In this document: positions 56,649-64,000 of the stretch, in pieces
Numbering within the stretch: the first letter of the stretch is position 1
Layout of the letters: each line of letters begins with the position of its first letter
Assembly: GCA_017893485.1 (NCBI GenBank)
Contig: CM030368.1
Coordinates: 112,486,220-112,550,219 of the forward strand
DNA from: Hemerocallis citrina
Taxonomy: Eukaryota; Streptophyta; Magnoliopsida; Asparagales; Asphodelaceae
Reading direction: 5' to 3'
DNA length: 64,000 nt
Notes under the pieces: generated by a model
What the model was told of the DNA's origin: nothing
What the model saw: only the letters and a program-made list of their open reading frames with translations
Databases searched by the model: none
Made by a program: the position numbers and the translations under genes

Positions 56649-57595
56649 GCGCCATGAATTCTACTCTTGTACTCGACTTGTTTCTGAAGATTATACATGA
56701 CTGATGAGGTTTCTTTTAAACGTTCTAATCACGCCATTCGAAGTCATATAGTGGTGTCCCCATTTTTCACTATTGCCCAGTCGCACCGGACCCTACTCAA
56801 ATATCTGACGAATCATTGGAGTTTCCGCAGACGCAGGTTAGCTCGAAGCATCCCCTGCTGCCCCCTAGACAGACCGTAGTCTATGGCTTCTCGCCCTTAG
56901 ATACAAGACAAGACGGAGTTCCGGGGGGTTCATCCCCCCTAGCTCCGACAGGAATGGCTCCTGCTTATCAAGGCACTTCAGAAATTAACATACGAGATAC
57001 GGATGCCGTGCTCCCAACTCGTGAGAAGCCACGTACCGTATCCCTTTGACAAGAAGGGTACAACCCGATAACACTGCCTAGTGCCGGCCTATAGGACAGG
57101 TTGGATCATAAGGAATCACCCTTAACACCAACTCTTTCCCTTCGGCGAATGATGATAAGTAGTGGTTAAGTAGTAATAGCCATAAGTTACTACCCTAACA
57201 ATGTCACTAACCCTAAAGAAACTGAGGGATGACAACAGAACTTACACAACATGCTGAGTCTTAAGTTAGACTTCGCAAGATAACTCTACTAGGTTGCTCA
57301 ACCTAGACTTACCACAATCCCTAATGATCTGGTTCATGGCCTATCGATCCAAGACCCTGGCAATATGAACGTATTCGCATGCTACTACCATGAGCTTGGA
57401 TTTCGTCTACGCTCCGGTCCGCGATCAACCTACACCGGTTAAGATCCGACGGTACACAAGGAGTGACTCGTCCACAGTCCCTTAGGAGTAAGGTAAACAC
57501 ACATCTTGATGGTCGATAGCTCTAGGGCAATAATATTGCCGTAGACGAGCATAATAAAACTGCATACTAGCTAATGAGCTAGATACGAGTAAACA

Positions 57596-57765
57596 GAACA
57601 CATACGAATCAACAAGCTACGTATGAAACCAAAAACTACATACGAGCCGAGCGGGCTGCGTATGAGACAACAACATACATACGAGCCAAATAAGCTATGT
57701 ATGAGACCAACAGCTACATACGGGCCAGTCGAGCCGCGTATGAACAAAACTACATACAAAAACAA
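57596..57765. repeat. ~41-bp tandem array
   Basis: About four units of GCTACGTATGAAACC plus ACTACATACGAGCC, spaced about 40-43 bases. Confidence 0.8.
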
Positions 57766-57939
57766 CCATACAGGTAATCAACATAGAAGCAACCAACGTG
57801 CTTACTAGCAACTCTTGAGCTTCTTCAATTAGAAGCAACAGAAGAATCTTCTAATTTTCTAATACGAACATACTACCAAGGAAAAGCCTGAAAGCGACAT
57901 AAAGACCTCCCGACAGCCTAGAAACAACCAGTGCTATGC

Positions 57940-58790
57940 TTGTCGGAATTTAACCCGAGAGGTCAATTTGGAAGGGGGAGAATCTCTACTACAACTTCCT
58001 AGTTGGTCTCTACTTCAGATTCAACAGGTAAGACACTCTAAAACCTCAATGAAGTAAAACAGCAAGAACCCAATCAAGACAGCTAGTTTCTGTAATTTGC
58101 AAATGGCATAACTCCTACTCTGCTTATCGGAATTTAACCAGAGAGGTCAATTCGGAAAGGTGAGAGTCTCTAATACAACTCCCTAATTGGTCAGAACCTC
58201 AGATTCAACCAGTAAGACACTCTAAAACATCAAAGTAGGAAAACAGTAAGTATCCAGTCAAGACAGCTAATTACTGTATTTTGCAAACGGCATAACTCCT
58301 ACTCCGTTTATCAAAATCTGGCCCGAAATGCCAGTATGGAAAGGGGAAGATGTCCACTACGACTCTCTAGTTGGCCTGATCGTCAAATTCAACCTGTAAA
58401 ACCCTCAAAAATGACAAACAAACACAACAGCAAGCAACCTGTCAAATAGCTAGTTGCTGTATTTTCCCAAGACCATAACTCATATTCCGCTTATCAGAAT
58501 TTGACCCGAGAGGTCAATTCGGAAAGAGCAGAGTCTCTACTACAACTCCCTAGTTGGTCCGAACCTCAGATTCATCCAGTAAAAGTCTCAAAAGTAACAA
58601 GCAACCAAAACAGCAACTTTCTGCCGAACAGCTAGTTGCTGTTTTTTGTAATGGTCATAACTTTTGCGTCTCTCATCTGAATTTAACCCGAGAGCTCAAT
58701 TAGGAAAGGGGACAATGTCTACTCCATCTTTCTAGTTGGTCCGAACCTCTAAATCCGAGAGGAACCCTAAGTTTTATCCCTTTTAACCAA
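57940..58790. repeat. ~183-bp tandem array in family F LTR
   Basis: About 4.7 units. The landmark CATAACTCCTACTC-like phrase recurs at 58107, 58291, 58474 and 58656 (184, 183 and 182 apart). Each unit also holds GAATTTAACCCGAGAGGTCA and CTCCCTAGTTGGTC-like sequence. Confidence 0.88.
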
Positions 58791-58999
58791 CTGTGATGCT
58801 AACCCGAAAATACAAACTTCGCTGTTTTGCCCTAAAGCTCGCTGTTTTGGGGGAAACGATTGTTTCACCCCCCAAAACAGCTCCGAAAAATCTACCAAAA
58901 TTCTAGCATGGTAATAACACCCATAAGAACGTCTCATATAAATTTCGGGTCAAAATTCTACTTTTAACACATGGAAACAAATCTATCCCTACAACTATT

Positions 59000-59920
59000 T
59001 AAGCATGGATAATTACTACAATCTAAGAATGAAGCTTTACTACAATTTAAGCATGGTATACAACTTTTCCTACAATAATCTAAGCATGGTATATAAATTT
59101 CCTACCATAATCTAAGCATGGTATATAACTTAAATATCAATCTACAACACTCTTAAGCATGGATACAACTTAAGCATGTACTTACAGCAATCTTAAGCAT
59201 GAATACAACTTAAGCATGGACTTACAACATTCTTAAGCATGGTATACAACATAGCATGATTCTTTACTACACCACAAGCATGAATGAGTTCTTTTTGAAA
59301 CTAGAACACTTATACAAGTATGAATGGGTTCGTTTTTGATTAGAACACTACCACATATAGTCTCAAGCATGAATTCCTTACTACAACTACTTAAGCATGG
59401 TTTTCTTTTAGCATATACAACTCAAGCATGATGGGTTTCTTTCCTACACAACTTAAGCATTGTTTCTTTACTAAACACTACAGCTACAACATGGTTCATT
59501 TACTACACTTAAGCATGAATAACTACTATAACTTAAACATGAGTATCTACTTCAACTTAAAGCATGGATCATTTCTACAACTCAAGCATGGATATTTACC
59601 ACCACTTAAGCATGAACAATTACTATATTTAAGCATAGATAGCAACTACTATTTTAAGCATGGATCCTTATTACTTAAGCATGGATAGTTACTATCACTT
59701 TAACAAGGAAATTTACCACAACTTAAGCATGAATATCTACTACAACTTAGGCATGGTATATTTACTACAACTTAAGCTTGAATATCTACTACAACTTAGG
59801 CATGGTATATTTACTACAACTTAAGCATGAATTCCTTTAACACGTTAACTCAAGCATGAATGGGTTCTTTTTGAATCTGGAATACTACACAAACTCAAGC
59901 ATGGTTCTTTAGCAACCTGG
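59000..59920. repeat. AAGCATGG minisatellite in family F LTR
   Basis: Several dozen ACTTAAGCATGG words are separated by variable 12-35-base spacers rich in TTTACTACAA. The sequence is strongly repetitive without a fixed period. Confidence 0.85.
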
Positions 59921-61226
59921 AATAGCTTAGAACATGCTACTAAAAGACTAATACAATTTTATTACAAAGACTACCTCCTTCAACCTATAAGTTCCAACAT
60001 GGAACATGGAAAAAGGTAATCCTTCCCATCATATAAACAAAATAGACATGCTACAAAAGAACAAATCTTTTACAATTATAGAAGCGTAGTCCTTCACAAC
60101 CTTGAAGCAAAATAGAAGCTTATTAATCTTTTACAATCTAGAAGCAAAAATAGAAGCTTGATTTCTAACAAGTATTAAAGTAACATACAACAATTACTAA
60201 AAGACTTATCTCTTATGAACTAGAATTAGTAAGACTATAACTTTATCGCACTAACATCGAAAATGAGTTCTATTAATATACTAACCCCAAAAATGGGTCC
60301 TTTGTAATACTACAACTAAATGGCCTCCAAATTGTTTCTTTAATAAACTACAACATAAATAACACCAAAGTTGGGTTCTTTTTAACCTACAACAATTAAT
60401 CCACTCAAAAGTGGGTTCTTTTTACTTACGACCAATCAACAAAAAAGTTTCTTTTTCAACACACACAATTGGTTTAACCCCTTAGTTCCTACATACAACG
60501 AGTCTACCTTTTCTTTTATAAAGCAAGATTTGATAATTAACAAGGTAGAGAGCAATAACAAATAAAGACTTATTTTTAATAATCTACAACCCCAAAATGG
60601 GTAAGTAATTATTTTACTACATAATCTCATATGTTGCTTAGTTCTTGTTTGAGTCCTACAACCCAAACATTGGTATGTACACAAATATTCATATGCATAT
60701 GTTCATGATTCCGAATTAAGTTCTACAACCCAAGGATGGGTTTGTACATACATCTCCATATGCTTGTGTCCATTTAGTCCAAATAATAACAACAAGAATA
60801 AAAATTTCAACAATCCAAGATTCGATCTTTATGTTCCTTATTTAGGTTCTACCATTCACTTCCTTTCATGTGGTCATTTTTGATCCACTACTATTCTTAT
60901 GCACATGATTTTAGTCCAAGGTTATTTAACACAAACAACAACACAACAAACAACAACACAACAAAAACAACCCACAAAAGAGAGCAAACAACACACAAAG
61001 AAAGCAAAATCGAACAAGGAGGACAAAAAGAGATGGAGAAACGCCCACCTTGAACCTCTTGTTGGAAGGACTAGCCTATGCACCTTCTCTTTCCCCTTAG
61101 ATCTTATGAACTTCTATGGAACCGATAATTGAAAAACTCTCTAGTTAGGTTTTCTCTCTTTCTTTTCCTCTCCTTTATTTTTTTTGTTGTTGTAAAAGTG
61201 AGACAAGAGATGAGGTGGGAGGGGGT
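59921..61226. other. Family F LTR transcribed region, no gene
   Basis: This is AT-rich sequence between the minisatellite and the TATA box. It has several copies of short phrases such as AACCCAAAGATGGGT-like words (60280-60760) and a CAACAACACAACA stretch near 60935-60970. No coding domain is seen. Confidence 0.5.
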
Positions 61227-61234
61227 ATTTATAG
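61227..61234 (-). promoter_or_regulatory. Family F LTR TATA box
   Basis: TATAAATA on minus, followed by CCCCCTCCCACCTC. It is about 550 bases from the LTR start once the Helitron is removed, leaving a transcribed LTR part of about 5.2 kb. Confidence 0.65.
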
Positions 61235-61587
61235 GTGGAAGAGAAGGGAAAAAGTGTAAGAGCACCAAGGGAGTTTTTCAAAAACCCGCTTTAGCAAATT
61301 AGGGGCCGGCCATGCTTGGGTGAGGTGGAAGAGAGAGGGATTCTAGAAGAAAAACCCATAAACTCTTATGTATCTTAATCCTAGGTTTAAACACTCATCA
61401 AAACCTATCCGTCCAATTAGATTGTCATGACAAAAGAGAGATTTTTGTCCAAAAAAATACACACAACACAATTTGTACAAACATAGAAATCGTAACAATA
61501 CGCATACGTATGCATATATGTGTATACTGATAGTTTCCGTTTATTAAACCGCATAATCCGTATAAAATAAATAAATTCCAAAAATAA

Positions 61588-63485
61588 TCTATATAATAAA
61601 ACACAAAGAAAGCTTTCAAGTGGCTCTCCTTCAATCTCCCTAAAATCAAAGGCCTAGATCTAACCTCACAAAAAACATTCCCCCCCCCCCCCCCCCAAAA
61701 AAAAGTTTCCCCCCAAAACTCAAATTCAAATCCCCCACTCAAAACAACTCCTTTATTTATTTAATTTTCTCTCTCTCTCTCTCTCTCTCCTAAAAAACTT
61801 CAAAAATTTAAAAATTTTAAAAATAAAAAAATTAAAAAAAATTAAAAACTATAAAAATAATTCAAAAAATTCAAAAAATTATTAAAAAATTTAATTTATT
61901 TTTTTAAAAATAAAAATTTAAAATTTTAAAAATTAATAAAATTTTAAAAAATTTTTAAAGAAATAAAAATATATTTTATAAAATTTTTAAAATTTTAAGA
62001 AACTAAAATAAAAAAATATTTTAAATTTTTGAAAATTTAAAATTTAAAAACTTTAAAAATAATACAAAAAAATTCAGAAACTTATAAAAAATTATAAAAA
62101 AAATTTAACAATTTTTAAAAAATTAATAAAATAAATTTTTTTTTAAAACTTTACAAAAATTTTAAAAGTTTTAAAAAAGTTTTTAAAAAATTTTCAAAAA
62201 ATTAATTTAAACAAAAAAAAAATTAAATAAAAAAATTTTAAAATTTTTTCAAAATTTACAAATCTCACAGCAAATCCAATGTCGAACCCCAATCAATAGG
62301 TCGTCGTTGATATCTGATCCGCTGTTGATTCCGTATCGGTGAATCCCCTCCACCAAATTGACTACGAATATCAAGCAACTCCATATCGACGACTCCCCTT
62401 CACCGAATCGAGAGCCTCTATATGCGATGCGACGACTCTAATTTCATCTCATTAACCGAATTCTCATTATAATTTTTAAATTTGTGTGTGCAGGGGATTA
62501 CTTAGTTTTTTGGTGACTCGAATTTTGTGTGTGCTTGGGATCTAAGTTCAGAGATGTATGATTGTTTTATTTTTGGGTTTAAAAAATTTTAATTTGGTGA
62601 TTTATTTAATGAATTTTTTTATTGGTTTTGATTTAAGTTGTACACAAGTGAGAGATAGATTATTTGGTGGTCTCAATTTGGGATTCCAAACCATAGCAGG
62701 ACATGTAAGCTGACCAGCAATCTAAAGTAACTTGGCAAATATGTAACATTAATTTCTTTACTACAAGAGAAAATACTACCGTGAAGTGTTCCCTTTACTG
62801 GTTAAACCATGGATAACTTAACATATAAGAATTTTTAGTGTATGTTTGGATATATAGGATTGAGATGAATGGAGTTTACCAGTGAAGGGTGCAAACTCTC
62901 CACTCAAGAAAAACAACTAAACTAAATTTGTTATTTATCCATTTTGATTTTTTTTATAAAGGTGCAATGGGAAGACAGAGTGGAGATAAAATAAATGATT
63001 AGCTTGGTTTAGAGTATTGAGAACTTCATGTATTTCATTTTAGTTGAAATAATAATAAGCGATATTTCAATTGCAAACTGAGTCTCAGACAAACAATTGG
63101 TTGGATTATTGGTATTGTAGAAACCTTCACACATGAACTTGCGTTACCATTGTATTTAGACATGCTCATAGTAGTTATGGGATTAGAGTAAGCTCTATAA
63201 AACCTATATGATAATGTCCCATAACAAATACAAGCATCTAAAAGTGATGCTGAAGTTAAAAAAAACTTTATGCAGTATTTCTTACAAACTATATGCATTC
63301 CAAGTAAGTTCAAGCTAATGATCAAGAAGGCGATGATTGAGCTTAAAGGTAGATATAATGTTTCCTCATATAATATATCTACTACTTCAATTAATTTGCT
63401 GGACCTCAAAAATTATTTTATATACTCAAACCAGGTGCACCGTTCCGAAGACGTGCCGTAGACACGTGTCAACGGGCAAACCTAG
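61588..63485 (+). mobile_element. Non-autonomous Helitron, 1.9 kb
   Basis: It starts TCTATATAATAAAACACAAA and ends in CTAG at 63482-63485, with A at 61587 and T at 63486 as required for Helitron insertion. The 3' end has the GACGTGCCGTAGACACGTGTC-like hairpin (one arm mutated) shared with 15613-16193, and the first ~100 bases match that copy. Inside are C/A homopolymers and a CT microsatellite (61681-61790), an AT low-complexity island, and a piece with splice-acceptor-like TTGTGTGTGCAG near 62490 that could be captured gene sequence. No Rep/helicase is present. Confidence 0.85.
61795..62262. repeat. A/T-only low-complexity island within Helitron
   Basis: About 470 bases consist almost wholly of A and T, in AAAAATTTTAAAA-like words, with few G or C bases. 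Confidence 0.9.
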
Positions 63486-63679
63486 TAATAAATAAATTTT
63501 ATTATCAGCTCGGAAGATTACAGTACCAATTTGATACAATACAGATGTATACAGACTGGTATATATATACAGATAATGTCATTTAACAAAACCGAGTGAT
63601 ATCCACCAAAAATATTTCAATAAAAAAATAATAATAAAATAATAATTATATAAATATAATATCCGTCCGGGATATTACA

Positions 63680-63694
63680 ATACTCCCTCCATAG
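63680..63694 (-). other. Polypurine tract of family F element
   Basis: On minus CTATGGAGGGAGTAT directly precedes the LTR start TGTAATATCCC, closely like the Tekay-G tract. Confidence 0.75.
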
Positions 63695-63779
63695 AATAGT
63701 TCTGTCCTCAGAACTACATTAAGTCAGGAGAACAGAAAAATACACACACACCCTAAATAACTTGGAGAAAGAAAGCTTA

Positions 63780-64000
63780 TACGGCTTTCCGGCTCCCAAG
63801 TGGCTCATTCACGAACTTGTTATCCAAAGAACCCGACCTCGATCCAAAGCTGTCTGAAAACTCTGCCAAAATCGAGATGTAACTCTTAAATCTTGGTCAG
63901 AGCTACTGACGCTGGTGCTCCATGTCGCTTCCTTATGCCTTCAATGTGGACTCCCGCTAATTTCTTTAGCGATTAAGTCATCTTCATCGGAGAAAAATGT
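63780..64000 (-). pseudogene. Family F pol fragment: integrase joined to C-terminal tail
   Basis: On minus the sequence near 63890-63840 reads VTSRFWQSFQTAL, matching the integrase segment FTSRFWRSLQSAL of Tekay-G. It passes within a few codons into a segment comparable to the final Tekay-G region around VKVLWKNQFVEEAT and the following Glu-Pro-Glu-Ser stretch. About 700 bases of integrase and linker are missing between them. The rest of pol continues beyond the window. The copy is therefore internally deleted. Confidence 0.65.

Larger units (their letters stand above)
55971..63679 (-). mobile_element. 3' LTR of a chromovirus-like element, family F (hosts a Helitron)
   Basis: On minus the LTR starts TGTAATATCCCGGACGG at 63679, right after a polypurine tract, and ends ...CGGGGCGTTACA at 55971 against Tat-B sequence. 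Excluding the Helitron (61588-63485) it is about 5.8 kb. A TATA box lies at 61227-61234. Phrases such as GAACCAGATC and the B-box block are shared with Tekay-G LTRs. Three tandem arrays (57596-57765, 57940-58790, 59000-59920) account for much of the length. The other LTR lies beyond the window. Open frames inside are not genes. Confidence 0.75.

Noticed and set aside
61425..61742. Glycine-rich and hydrophobic ORF on minus
   Set aside because: It spans the Helitron border and homopolymers, so it is not a single ancestral gene.

Overview
This window is plant nuclear DNA, almost certainly from a flowering plant, made of transposable elements nested inside one another. I find no intact host gene, no rRNA gene and no functional tRNA gene. 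The evidence is the element types: Ty3 elements primed by initiator tRNA-Met, a Tat-lineage Ty3 element with a second RNase H domain and an antisense ORF, a chromodomain-bearing chromovirus, an L1-type LINE, and Helitrons with a TC start and a CTAG end. The species cannot be named. Family letters L, D, E and F are mine.

Layout. (1) 1-13217: two non-coding LARD-like LTR elements (family L) in the order LTR end, internal region, LTR, internal region. The middle LTR is split by a minus-strand L1 LINE (4853-11291) flanked by a perfect 18-bp target duplication. (2) 13218-14437: three partial copies of one LTR (family D) in plus, minus, plus order. (3) 14438-17153: a minus-strand LTR (family E, copy 1) carrying a 581-bp Helitron. 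(4) 17154-25706: Tat-A, a decayed plus-strand Tat element with LTR, gag, PR, RT-RH, second RNase H, IN, a 116-bp tandem array and an antisense coiled-coil ORF. (5) 25707-29503: an inverted relic of the family L internal region, then a possible LTR head. (6) 29504-34559: two more family E LTRs, abutting.

(7) 34560-55970: Tat-B, a minus-strand Tat element. It holds a 3' LTR, a ~58-copy 57-bp array, an antisense ORF with a domain like Pfam's 'putative gypsy type transposon', a second related array, then integrase and second RNase H. Its antisense ORF is split by Tekay-G (39711-51725), a complete but decayed chromovirus with two ~3.3-kb LTRs. (8) 55971-64000: the 3' end of another minus-strand chromovirus-like element (family F) inserted in the second RNase H of Tat-B. 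Its LTR is about 5.8 kb, is swollen by three tandem arrays and hosts a 1.9-kb Helitron (61588-63485). Its pol is internally deleted.

Inferred order, youngest last: family E copy 2, then E copy 3, then Tat-B, then Tekay-G and the family F element independently, then the right-hand Helitron inside F. Separately: family D, then E copy 1, then a Helitron and Tat-A. Every coding region carries stops or frameshifts, so nothing here looks able to move by itself. The points most worth checking are a sense-strand initiator tRNA-Met 5' half inside both family L leaders, the paired 57/115-bp arrays flanking the antisense ORF of Tat-B, and a B-box-like block shared by the LTRs of three families.
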